Shown here: positions 8,924-17,479 of the stretch, in pieces
How positions within the stretch are numbered: position 1 is the stretch's first letter
Layout: each line of letters begins with the position of its first letter
Origin: an uncultured Collinsella sp.
GTDB lineage: Bacteria; Actinomycetota; Coriobacteriia; Coriobacteriales; Coriobacteriaceae
NCBI GenBank assembly: GCA_947507155.1
Contig: CANNOC010000003.1
Span: forward strand, 46,554 to 110,553
Direction: 5' to 3'
Length of the DNA stretch: 64,000 nt
The notes under the pieces: generated by a model
What the model saw: the letters and a program-made list of their open reading frames with translations, nothing else
Told to the model about the DNA's origin: nothing
Database searches by the model: none
Translations under genes and position numbers: made by a program

Positions 8924-11224
8924 ATGTTCGCAGCCGCTATCTCGCTCGTCGGTCTTGCGGCGACCGTCCACTTTGTGTTACGTGAGACCAAAACCGTCAA
9001 GGCGCAGTCGGGCACCGTTGCCAAGGGCGCCTTCGCCTGGAGCGTCGCCTTCGGTCTGTTCCAGGTCTTTTTGACCATTTGGGGCGCCGTGGGCCTCGTC
9101 GCCCAAAACGAGCCGCTCGCCTTTGTGATGCTCATCCTGACCAATGCCATTCTCACCGGTTGCGCCTGGGCCAGCATCGCCCGCGACCGCATCGCTCCGC
9201 GCGTCTTTGCATTCGCCGAGCCCGACGCCCCCGCCCCCACCGGCAAGCTCGCCCGCCTGCGCGGCGCCTTTGTGGGTAAACCGCTCGTCGCCGCCGTCCT
9301 GTGCCTGCTGCTCGCCGGCGTCTTTGCGCTGCTGGGCATGGAGGTCTCGTCCAACCACGACTTTACCTGGGTCTACCCCCTGTGCATCCTGCTCGAGTGG
9401 GCCATCATCACCACGCTCATGGTCGGCCTGTTCTTCCTGTTCCAGCGCCACGGCGCAGCCCCCGCGGTCTTGGCCTTTGCCCTCTTTGTCCTGGGCATTG
9501 CCGAGTTCTTCGTCATCACGTTTAAATCCATGCCCATCCAGCCGGGCGACCTTTCGGCCATCTCCACCGCCGCTGCGGTCGCCGGCACCGGCTACACCTT
9601 CTCGATCTCGCTGTTCTGCGTGCTGTCCATGGGCTTTACCGCCATCGCCATGCTGCTGTGCGAGTACGCCGGCCTGGTCGCACCGCACCGTCAGAAGGGC
9701 GCCGCCAACGCCAAGCGCATGCTGCTCACCAACCTGCTCGTCGCCGTGCTGTGCCTGGGCGGCGTGACCGCACACGTCACGCTCATCGACTACTACAACA
9801 CCCTCGGCATCACCGTCTACACCTGGCGCCCGCTCGAGAGCTACTGGCGCGAGGGCTACCTGCCCGCTTTCATTAGCGCGGCGCAGTCCATCAAGCCGCC
9901 CAAACCCGCCGACTACTCCGTCGACGATGCCAAGGCCACGCTCAAAAAGTACGCCAAGGCCTACGACAAGTCCGACGCGGCCAAGAGCGACGAGCGCACC
10001 GCCGCAAAGGAGCAGTTCGATAGCGAGAAGCCCACGGTCATCGCCATCATGAACGAGACCTTCTCGGATCTTTCGATCTACCAGAACATGCGCGCCGGCT
10101 ACGAAGGCCCGCAGTACTTTAAGAACCTGTCCAACTGCCTCAGCCGCGGCAAGCTCTACGTGAGCGCCTACGGCGGCGGCACCGCCAATACCGAGTTTGA
10201 GTTTATGACCGGCAACTCCATGGCCAACCTGGGCTCGGGCGTGTACCCCTACACCATCTACAACATGGAAACGACCGGGAACCTGGCAGAGCAGTTCAAG
10301 TCGCTCGGCTATTCCACCACGGCTATGCACCCCAATCACGCAACCAACTGGAACCGCGAGAACGTCTACAAGGACTTTGGCTTTGACCAGTTCCTGTCCA
10401 TCAACGATTTCCAGGGCGCCGATACCCTGCGCGGCATGGTGACCGACCAGGCTACCTACGACAAGATTCTTGAGCTGCTCGACCAGAACGCCGATCCGCA
10501 GTTTATCTTCGACGTGACCATGCAGAACCACTCGGGCTACGATACGGGCCTGCTGCCGGTCGACAAGCAGATGCACCTGAACATCGACACGACCGACCTG
10601 GACGCCAAGACCGTCGAGGACGGCACGCTATCCGATGTCGATGAGTACGTCTCGTGCATCGAGCAGTCCGACCAGGCGCTGCGCTACTTCCTAAACGCCC
10701 TGAGCAAGCTCGACCGCAAGGTGGTCGTGGTGTTCTGGGGCGACCACCAGCCGTTCTTCCCGTCCAAGTTCAACGACAAGTGGTTTACCGGCGAAGACGA
10801 CGCCACGCACCAGGAGCGTCTGTGGCAGACCGACTACATCATCTGGGCCAACTACGACGTTGCCGGCTGCGACCAGACGAGCGAGGTCGACGACCTGTCC
10901 ACCAACTACCTGTCTACCCAGCTCATGCAGCTGATCGGCGCACCGCTGACTGACTACCAGAAAGCGCACATGACGCTGCGCGAGTCGCTGCCCGCCATCA
11001 ACTCCGTGGGCTACGAGGACGCCAGCCTGCGCTGGGCGCTTTCCTCCAACGTCACCGGTGACGACGCCGATGCCGCAGCCGCCACCAAGGCGCGCGAGGA
11101 TTACGCCAAGATGCAGTACTACGAGATGTTCCGCGACGGCAAGAACGTGTACACCGAGCACTTCCAGACCGAGGCCAACGAGACCGACCCCAACCTGGCA
11201 CCGGGTACGACCAAGATCAAATAA
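8924..11224 (+). CDS. LTA-synthase-like membrane phosphoglycerol transferase (sulfatase fold)
   Basis: The 766-residue protein has five or more N-terminal membrane helices (about 1-320) and an extracytoplasmic sulfatase-fold domain (about 370-700). Catalytic landmarks of the LtaS family are visible: MNETFSDLS carries the metal-binding Glu, GGGTANTEFEFMTGNS the nucleophile Thr, and WGDHQPFFPSKF the metal-binding Asp-His pair. LtaS enzymes transfer phosphoglycerol from phosphatidylglycerol to build teichoic-acid-like polymers outside the cell. The ATG at 8924 has GAGGAG ten bases upstream; a GTG five codons earlier is less likely. The gene stands alone and is followed by the long-stem element A and the hairpin array. 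Confidence 0.88.
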   Translation: MFAAAISLVGLAATVHFVLRETKTVKAQSGTVAKGAFAWSVAFGLFQVFLTIWGAVGLVAQNEPLAFVMLILTNAILTGCAWASIARDRIAPRVFAFAEPDAPAPTGKLARLRGAFVGKPLVAAVLCLLLAGVFALLGMEVSSNHDFTWVYPLCILLEWAIITTLMVGLFFLFQRHGAAPAVLAFALFVLGIAEFFVITFKSMPIQPGDLSAISTAAAVAGTGYTFSISLFCVLSMGFTAIAMLLCEYAGLVAPHRQKGAANAKRMLLTNLLVAVLCLGGVTAHVTLIDYYNTLGITVYTWRPLESYWREGYLPAFISAAQSIKPPKPADYSVDDAKATLKKYAKAYDKSDAAKSDERTAAKEQFDSEKPTVIAIMNETFSDLSIYQNMRAGYEGPQYFKNLSNCLSRGKLYVSAYGGGTANTEFEFMTGNSMANLGSGVYPYTIYNMETTGNLAEQFKSLGYSTTAMHPNHATNWNRENVYKDFGFDQFLSINDFQGADTLRGMVTDQATYDKILELLDQNADPQFIFDVTMQNHSGYDTGLLPVDKQMHLNIDTTDLDAKTVEDGTLSDVDEYVSCIEQSDQALRYFLNALSKLDRKVVVVFWGDHQPFFPSKFNDKWFTGEDDATHQERLWQTDYIIWANYDVAGCDQTSEVDDLSTNYLSTQLMQLIGAPLTDYQKAHMTLRESLPAINSVGYEDASLRWALSSNVTGDDADAAAATKAREDYAKMQYYEMFRDGKNVYTEHFQTEANETDPNLAPGTTKIK

Positions 11225-11255
11225 CGACTAGCTGCGAGTTCATAACTGAAACGCC

Positions 11256-11377
11256 TGTCCGGGCGGAGGTATGTAAGGTTCCCTGCTCGAACAGTCCTGC
11301 GCAAGACGGAGGCCACATTAAGTGGCCTCCTTTGCGTGCGGAACTCGCGATGAACCTTATATGCCTCCGCCTGGACA
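11256..11377 (+). repeat. Long-stem element A (conserved core, self-complementary outer stem)
   Basis: Outer arms 11256-11280 and 11353-11377 pair over 25 bases; the only three deviations are G-U wobbles if read as + strand RNA. The core (11281-11352) contains GTCCTGCGCAAGAC, a 9-bp hairpin with ATTAA loop, and GCGGAACTCGCGATG. The same core occurs in elements B (16631-16757, reversed) and C (53291-53441), whose outer stems are unrelated in sequence. Function unknown: structured RNA, mobile hairpin element or regulatory site. Confidence 0.8.
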
Positions 11378-11435
11378 GACGCCCTGATGTTGGGGCGTGG
11401 CTTGTCTTGGGTGTATCGCCGAACATATATAAGTT

Positions 11436-11458
11436 GAAGGCCACGTTATGTGGCCTTC
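11436..11458 (+). repeat. Lone inner hairpin of the A/B/C type
   Basis: GAAGGCCAC and GTGGCCTTC flank a GTTAT loop, followed by TTTGTTTGCGG. This matches the inner hairpin and 3' flank of elements A-C but lacks the rest of the core and the outer stem, so it looks like a decayed copy or a terminator at the edge of array 1. Confidence 0.5.
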
Positions 11459-11467
11459 TTTGTTTGC

Positions 11468-11820
11468 GGAAAGTGTGTCCCAGAATTCACGTCCGGAGTG
11501 GGATGCAGTTTCCGCTTGGGACCCGATTGGGAAAGTGTGTCCCACTATTCAGCTGGATTCCGGGATGTATTTTCCGGTTGAGGCTCGTTGGGAAAGTGCG
11601 TCCCACTTTGGGGGCTGATTCTGGGACGTGGTTTCCGGTTGGCTCTCATTGGGAAAGTTCATCCCATTTCTCGGCCTAATTATGGGACGCAGTTTCCCGT
11701 TGAGGACCCTTTGGGAAAGTGCGTCCCGGTCTGGGCGCTCAAACTGGGATGGATTTTCCGGATGAGGGCTTGACGGAAAATGTGTCCCGTTCCGGGCGCT
11801 AATTGTGGGATGCAGTTTCC
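11468..11820. repeat. Hairpin array 1: six degenerate units of about 63 bp
   Basis: Six head-to-tail units, each GGAAAnTGnGTCCCA, 16 variable bases, TGGGAnGCAnTTTCC, then 14-15 bases resembling GGTTGAGGCTCATT. Each unit can fold into a 15-bp hairpin, with base changes in the arms often compensated. No open reading frame covers the array. The same unit forms array 2 (16124-16570), in the same orientation, on the other side of the surface-protein gene. Confidence 0.85.
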
Positions 11821-11844
11821 GCTTGCGGAGTCTCCACTCAACAG

Positions 11845-11885
11845 AAAACCCGGGTGGCCTGTTTTTTGGCTACCCGGGTTTTTGG
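11845..11885 (-). terminator. Terminator of the surface-protein gene
   Basis: A 15-bp GC-rich stem (arms 11845-11859 and 11868-11882, built on ACCCGGGT) with T/A runs on both sides lies 25 bases past the stop codon of the minus-strand gene. Confidence 0.8.
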
Positions 11886-11909
11886 GTTGTCGATATGTTC
11901 GACTGGCTA

Positions 11910-14498
11910 CTAGTGGGTCTTGCGGCGCTTGATCAGCATGATGAGGGCTATCACTACGAGCGTTGCTCCCGCTGCTGCTGCGGTGGCGACTAGGGCGAAT
12001 GTTTGGTCGCCGGTGTTTGCGAGGTTCTTCGCTGTGGTCGTAGTCTTGACCTTGGTGTCGGTCTTAGCTCCGTTGTCGGGCTTGGGCTTGTCCGGGTTCG
12101 TCGGGGTCTCAGGAGTCTCGGGGTCCTTTGAGCCTTCGGAATCGGTTGGGCCGGCGGTGTTTACCAGCGTATGGTCCAGGAACTTCTTGGCGCCCGCACT
12201 TGCCTGTGAGAACAGGCGGCGCGTGCGGATCGGGGTGGCGTTCACCGTTGTGGGCGCCGTCTCCTCGGCCTCGATATTCACGAGCGTCGTGCCGGTGTCG
12301 AGGCCCACGTCGTTGTATCCCACGTGGCAGTAATACTGCGCACCGTCATCGTCTGCGGTCAGGTCAATCTCGAGCTTTGAGGCCGTTCCAGCCGCGAGGT
12401 TGCCATCGGCACCCACGAGCTTAAACTCTGTCTCGCCGCGGCCCTTGCGGTACCACATATAGGTCGGTGCCAGCCCTGTTTCGCTATCGTCGGCACCGAG
12501 TTGCTTCACATGGCCAATCGCCGAGAGCGTCAGGTGGCTTCCCGCCGCGCGCTCAACCGAAGAGTCGTATCCAAGATCCGACCCCTCCGCAGCATCCGCC
12601 GCAGGTCCGCTCACGGTCATCGTCATGCCATCGGGCATGGTCTTGACCGTGATGATTGCCGAGCGAATACCTGTTTCGGTCGTGGATCCATTCTTAACGG
12701 CGGCGATGGCGAATCGATACTCCGTATTGGGCTGCAGCCCATCCCACTTGAGCGAGGTCTGCGTGTTGTCGGCAATCTTCCAGCTATTGACGACCGCATC
12801 CGCCGCATTGCTCTGCAGCATGCCCACGCCGTAGCTAAAGCCACTCTTGTTTGCGAGTACATCGTCCCAGCTAAACGTAACGCTGGTCGAATCGACGGCG
12901 TTTGCCGTAAAGCCCGTCACGGCCGGCGCGTCGGGCATCTCGACGTCCTTAACGTCATAGCCCACGATCCAGAACTGGTCGGTGTCCTTGGTGCCGAGCT
13001 TGTCGCCCGAGCCTGCCTCGAACTTGTCGACATCCACCGCGTTGACGCCCAGACGCCACACAAAACCGTACTTGCCCTGCGCGGCCTCGGGCAGGTTGTC
13101 GACGGTGCCGCCGTATTCGGTCGATTCACTCGAGGAGTTACCCGTAGTAAAGCCGGCGTTGGCACCAAAGCACAGGCCGCCAAACAACTCGTGCTTTGCG
13201 AGCTTCGCGCCCATGACAACGCTGCCGTTCAGCGTCAAGCCGAGCTCGAGCTCCTGCTCCTTGCCCTCCTCGACTTCGATGGTCTGCTCAATGCTCGCCC
13301 CCGACTGCGCGGCGGCGCCGTTAAACCCATCGTGCGTGTAGGCGCGCGTTACGCCAGGCTTGCCCAGGCCAAAGGAATCCCCAACGGGAGTCTCGCCGTT
13401 GAGCGTCGTTTGATAGGTTCCGGGTTCTCCCGACCGGTTGGTCAAAAAGTAGCTGAGCGGCGTCATATTGTGCTGTTTGGCAATGCGGTCATAGGCCTCG
13501 ACATTAACGACCGAGGTCTGCGCGCCGAGCGACACGGGCGTCGCCATCACGCCCTTGCCACCAGTTTCCTCATTTTCGATCTCATACTCGTAATAGACCA
13601 TCGGAATCGTGTAGAGCACGGCCTTGTCACCCTCGCCGGCATGCGACTCATAGCTTACGCTTGCGCTGACCGTGCGCTCGCTCCGGTAGTCATAGCATCC
13701 CTCGGCGGCAAAATCGACTGAAGCATTCATCGCGACCAGGGGCGGACCGGTCTGCACCTCGACGGCAACGCCCAACTCGGCGCCAATGGTATAGCCCTGG
13801 GATGTCCCCGTGCCCTTTTCCTCTCCGTATGACGTGCCGCCCAACACCAGATAGCCGTATGCCTGCTCCAGATCCTCAACATAGGGCGCATCCTGCAGCA
13901 CGGCAAGCACGCGCGGGTTGGTATAGACCTTGTAGCGGTCCTTGTACGTGATCTTGACGCTGTCGTTGTCGGCATCGGGCAGCGCGAGCGAGATAAATGT
14001 GCCGTAGGTAGTGCCGCGACGGTTGCTCTCGCTAATCACCTGCTCCTCGCCGCGGCGCACCTTTCCGTTCTCGTCGAGCGAAAAATGCGAGGCGGTCATC
14101 CAATAGTAGTCATCGTTCTTGCGCAGGTCCTCGTCGCGGTGCTTGCCCACCACGGCGATAAAGCTCTCGTTATAGCGGTCCGAACCCGAGACGCTGCCCG
14201 CCTTGACGTCGCTGATCCACACCTGCTCTATACCCTTGTGGTCATGCTTGTTGCTGCTGTTGTATTGCTGACCGCTCATGCTCATGGTTCCGACCATGGA
14301 CCCCAAGCCCTGAGCCCCGCTCTGTGCCGTGTTGCAGGCAAAGTCGCGGAACACATCGCCGCCCACGAGCACCTCGTCAACCGCCAGCCGCTCGGACAGG
14401 CCGTCAAGGTTGGCAGTGGCAAGGGCAATAGGCGCCAAGGTGCACGGATAGCGCTTATCCTGAGCGCTATCCTTCCATGCGCTGTTGGGCACATGCAT
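11910..14498 (-). pseudogene. C-terminal part of a frameshifted LPXTG-like surface protein
   Basis: This 862-residue frame continues the protein begun at 16000. In the matching frame the sequence joins smoothly across the frameshift (LILAGYDWQRSAFDYG, then down to MHVPNSAW), so the ATG at 14498 is probably internal. Visible features are a long beta-rich, Ser/Thr-rich region (about 50-490), a fibronectin-III-like domain (about 510-620, ending ITVKT), an Ig-like domain with a YYCHVGYND motif (about 630-740), a Pro/Lys/Glu-rich wall-spanning stretch, and a sorting signal: LANTGD, hydrophobic helix, RRKTH. LANTG resembles the sortase motif LPXTG. The frame overlaps the upstream stop as TGATG, so re-initiation is conceivable. 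Ligand unknown. Confidence 0.75.
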
Positions 14499-16000
14499 CA
14501 GCCCATAGGAGGCGAGGAGCCCGTCTCTGTATTCCTTACAATCGGAAAGCTTGAACTCGCCAGACTCCGAGTCAAAATACGCGTAGCGGTACAGCGCGCC
14601 GTACAGCCCCTTGCTGCCGTCAGAAGCGCCGTAATCAAAAGCGCTGCGTTGCCAGTCATAGCCCGCAAGAATAAGGCCCCCGTGACGGTTTCACCCGTCT
14701 TCTTTCCTTCTTCATCGTAGGCGGCAAACGTGCCGAACGTCGCATTCGCAGCGACCATGGTCTTGCCGTTCGCGGAGAGGGAGATTGCGCCCGCGTCGCC
14801 CAGAGCATCGACATGGACGAGCGCACCCTTGGATGCATCCCACGAAAACAGCTCGCAATGCGTCGACTTATCAATATTCTTCTTGCCGTAGGGTGCCGAG
14901 ACCACGATGGCGAGGTCATCGCAAAAATCGCGATCGAGGTCGCCGGCCGCTAGCGAAACGACAGGAGCTGACTGAAGCTGCGTCCAGGAGTCGTTCCCGC
15001 CCTTGTTGTGCGTGGTGTAGTCCGCGGCGTTACCGGCATCGATCTTGACGACGCTTTGCTTCCAGTTGCCGCCCTCCAAGTCATACATGTCGACTACAGC
15101 CTTGCGCACGCCGTTCTCGTCGACATAGCAGCCCGCGTAGACAAAAAGCTCGTCGACGCCGTCGCCATCGACATCGCCCGCCTCGACATCAAAGACGGCG
15201 TCGTGCTCTTGCAGGTAACCGGCATCCAGGTACTTAAAACGGCCTTCGTACATCATATTAGTGTTGACCGTCACCGGCAGGTGTGTGTCGAGAGTGCGCG
15301 TACGCCCGTTGCTAAACGAGTAGAGGACCAGCTCAACCTTTCCGGCGTATGACTTGCCGTCAATCGTCGTGGAGGAACTGTCGCCGTAGGCACGGAGCTC
15401 GGCAACGCGGCTCTTTTTGCCCGTGCTGGCGTCGCTGCAGAACTCAACACTCGTGGCGTGAATGCCCGAGAAACCGTTGTTGTCGTTGGCGAGTACTGTT
15501 GAGGACTCATTGTTGCTTAGGTACGACCAGGTGCCGCCACCGTAGTCGCTATGCTTGTAGAGATCGCTGTTCGTATCGAAGTTGTTGACGTTTTGCCAGA
15601 ACTTTGCGGCGCCCCACACACTTCCATAGCCATCGGTGAGTTTGCTGCTGCCGCCAATGTCACCGCGCTCGACGTTCTCGAGCTTGTCGCGCAGAGTGTA
15701 GCGATTGCCATGGCTACCGTTAGCTGCCATATAGACCTCGCTGCGCGTGGCAAACGTCGTGGGGGTATCAGTGGAATAGGGGCCAACGGTATCGGCCGGA
15801 ATGTCCTCGCTCGTGCCCAGACCCAGGGCTTGATAATCCTGCTCGGTCATATCGGTGATTGCGGGCGCGTCTGCCGCCTGGGCAACCTGGGGCGTGGCCG
15901 TGAAGCAGGCGACGCTCGTGGCGATCAACGCAGCAAGCGCCGCCGTCCCAACAAGCGGGATTTTCGACAGCCTACGGATACGGGGGTGTGGAACGTACAT
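14498..16000 (-). pseudogene. N-terminal part of a frameshifted surface protein (signal peptide, FG-GAP/VCBS-like repeats)
   Basis: Start ATG 16000 has GCGAGG upstream; an earlier ATG at 16036 has none. A basic N-terminus, hydrophobic helix (LVGTAALAALIATSVACF) and AQA cleavage site form a signal peptide. EAGDVDGDGVDELFVYAG near 275 and AAGDLDRDFCDDLAIVVS near 345 are FG-GAP/VCBS-type Ca-binding repeats of beta-propellers. The natural frame breaks near codon 441 at a run of five G (14677-14681 on the + strand as C): adding one base gives TGGLILAGYDWQ and a single protein of about 1360 residues. As sequenced, translation ends at 14498 with about 60 aberrant residues. Either a real mutation, a phase-variable tract, or an assembly error. 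Confidence 0.78.
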
Positions 16001-16029
16001 GAGGGACCTCGCTTTATTCGAGTGGAGTG

Positions 16030-16110
16030 GACTCATTTTTGCAAATGATACATCCGATGCCCGATATCACGTGTCTCATTTTCGCCAACGGCGTGTCTCA
16101 TTTTTGAGAA
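16030..16110 (-). repeat. Three direct repeats upstream of the surface-protein gene
   Basis: On the minus strand AAAAATGAG-type repeats occur at 16030-16045, 16070-16088 and 16092-16110, the last two as GAAAATGAGACACG and CAAAAATGAGACACG. They lie 30-110 bases upstream of the start codon, a position suited to regulatory sites, but could also be remnants of a dispersed repeat. Confidence 0.45.
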
Positions 16111-16123
16111 TCCGAGATGCCGC

Positions 16124-16570
16124 GGAAATCTTATCCCAGCTCAAAGGCCATTTCTGGGATGTATTTTCCGTCGAGTGCCTCATCGGGAAACTGCATCCCA
16201 TTCAAGCGTCGATTCTGGGACGCACTTTCCCCTTAGACCCTCAACCGGAAACCGCATCCCACTTTGAGCGCAAATTCCGGGATGCATTTTCCGCTTGAGC
16301 CTCATTGGGAAACGGCGTCCCACTTTGAGGGCTGATTGTGGGATGCATTTTCCGGTTTTGCTCTCATTGGGAAAATGCATCCCGTTTCTTGACCGAATAA
16401 TGGGACGCAATTTCCCGTTGGAGCGCCTTTGGGAAAGTGTGTCCCACTTCGACCGCCCAGAGTGGGATGCACTTTCCGCAAAGCACCTCATCGGGAAACT
16501 GCATCCCATTCCAAAGGCAAATTCCGGGACGCATTTTTCGAAAGCCTGCCCATCCGGAAAGCCCGTCCCA
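16124..16570. repeat. Hairpin array 2: about 7.5 degenerate units of about 63 bp
   Basis: Seven full units plus a half unit of the same design as array 1: GGAAAnTGCATCCCA, about 16 variable bases, TGGGAnGCAnTTTCC, then a link resembling GCTTGAGCCTCATT. Variable interiors share patterns such as CTTTGAGGGCTGATT, so they are not random spacers. No cas gene is nearby and the repeat is too degenerate for CRISPR. The stretch 16001-16800 holds only these repeats and element B. Confidence 0.85.
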
Positions 16571-16630
16571 CTTTGGACGCATCCGGGCACGGAACCATCG
16601 ACCTATCAGGCCTCCCATCAATAAAGAGGC

Positions 16631-16757
16631 GTCCTCCCGGACGGCGGGGCACGAAGTTCATCGCGAGTTCCGCACGCAAAGAAGGCCACTTAATGTGGCC
16701 TTCGTCTTGCGCGGGACTGTAGAGCAGGGAACTTCGTGCCCCGACGCCCGGGAGGAC
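16631..16757 (-). repeat. Long-stem element B (same core as A and C, reversed)
   Basis: Arms 16631-16658 and 16730-16757 pair over 28 bases with one mismatch and one G-U wobble when read on the minus strand. Read in that direction the core matches A almost base for base (GCGCAAGAC, 9-bp hairpin GAAGGCCAC/GTGGCCTTC with ATTAA loop, GCGGAACTCGCGATG). The outer stem is unlike that of A. A and B are inverted relative to each other and bracket the island 11256-16757. Confidence 0.8.
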
Positions 16758-16800
16758 GTTTCATTTAGAAAGATGGACCGACCGCCGTCAGCGATGGGAG

Positions 16801-17352
16801 CTACTCCCCCAGCACGGCCTTTTTGGCGGCTGCAGCCATGTTATCCAGATCTTCCTTGGTGGGATGGTCCTTCGCGGCAACCCAGTTGTCGAGCAGCATC
16901 TTATAGCGAGCGTTGTCGGGATCTTGCTCGAGCATGGCCTCGTAGCGCTGCTTGACCGCAGGGCCCATCTTGCCCTGGCACATCGCCCAGCCCGCAAGCT
17001 CGGCATCCCCAGCCAAATTGGAAGTTACGCGATCAATAATCTGCTGGTAATAGCTCTGGTCGGCGCCAAAACCGCAGGTGCCAAACAGGAAGACGCGCTT
17101 GCCGTGCAAGGCGGAAAGCAACGTCGCGACCGAAGGCGTGCACGCGCCCTTGTCACACCAAAAACCGACGAGCACCGTGTCGGCCGCGCAGGCGCCCTGC
17201 GCCTCGAGCGCAACCTGATCTGCATCCGCATCGTCGCTCAACGCCGCGGCATGGACAAACTCAACACCCGCAGCCTGCAGAGCGCGCTTGATCGCGCCCG
17301 AAACCATCCTGGTATTACCGCTCTTGCTGTTAACCACCAAAGAGCACGTCAT
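16801..17352 (-). CDS. Flavodoxin-like protein
   Basis: A 183-residue flavodoxin-fold protein. The N-terminus SLVVNSKSGNTRMVSGAI contains the FMN phosphate-binding loop (SKSGNT), and LVGFWCDKGACTP and LFGTCGFGADQSY fit the second and third flavin loops. Flavodoxins carry electrons between redox enzymes in the cytoplasm; the partner is not evident from neighbours. The C-terminal 60 residues are helical and hydrophilic, beyond the minimal flavodoxin. I chose ATG 17352 (GAGG about ten bases upstream) over GTG 17358. It stands alone between element B and the ABC exporter genes. Confidence 0.82.
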   Translation of the reverse strand: MTCSLVVNSKSGNTRMVSGAIKRALQAAGVEFVHAAALSDDADADQVALEAQGACAADTVLVGFWCDKGACTPSVATLLSALHGKRVFLFGTCGFGADQSYYQQIIDRVTSNLAGDAELAGWAMCQGKMGPAVKQRYEAMLEQDPDNARYKMLLDNWVAAKDHPTKEDLDNMAAAAKKAVLGE

Positions 17353-17479
17353 AGTCACGTTGCCTCGTTTCCCCCAAAACTAAAGCCACTAATGCAATTT
17401 ATTAGATGAATATCTTAGTACTAACGTGACAGATGTAAACCACCGTCTGTCGATTGATTAATTTGCCCCACTGGCTTGC

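Noticed and set aside
8978..10576. Open frame of 532 codons on the minus strand
   Set aside because: Antisense to the LTA-synthase-like gene, no start signal or domain.
16124..16570. CRISPR array
   Set aside because: The units are palindromic and degenerate, inter-unit sequence is partly conserved and only about 16 bases long, and no cas genes are present.
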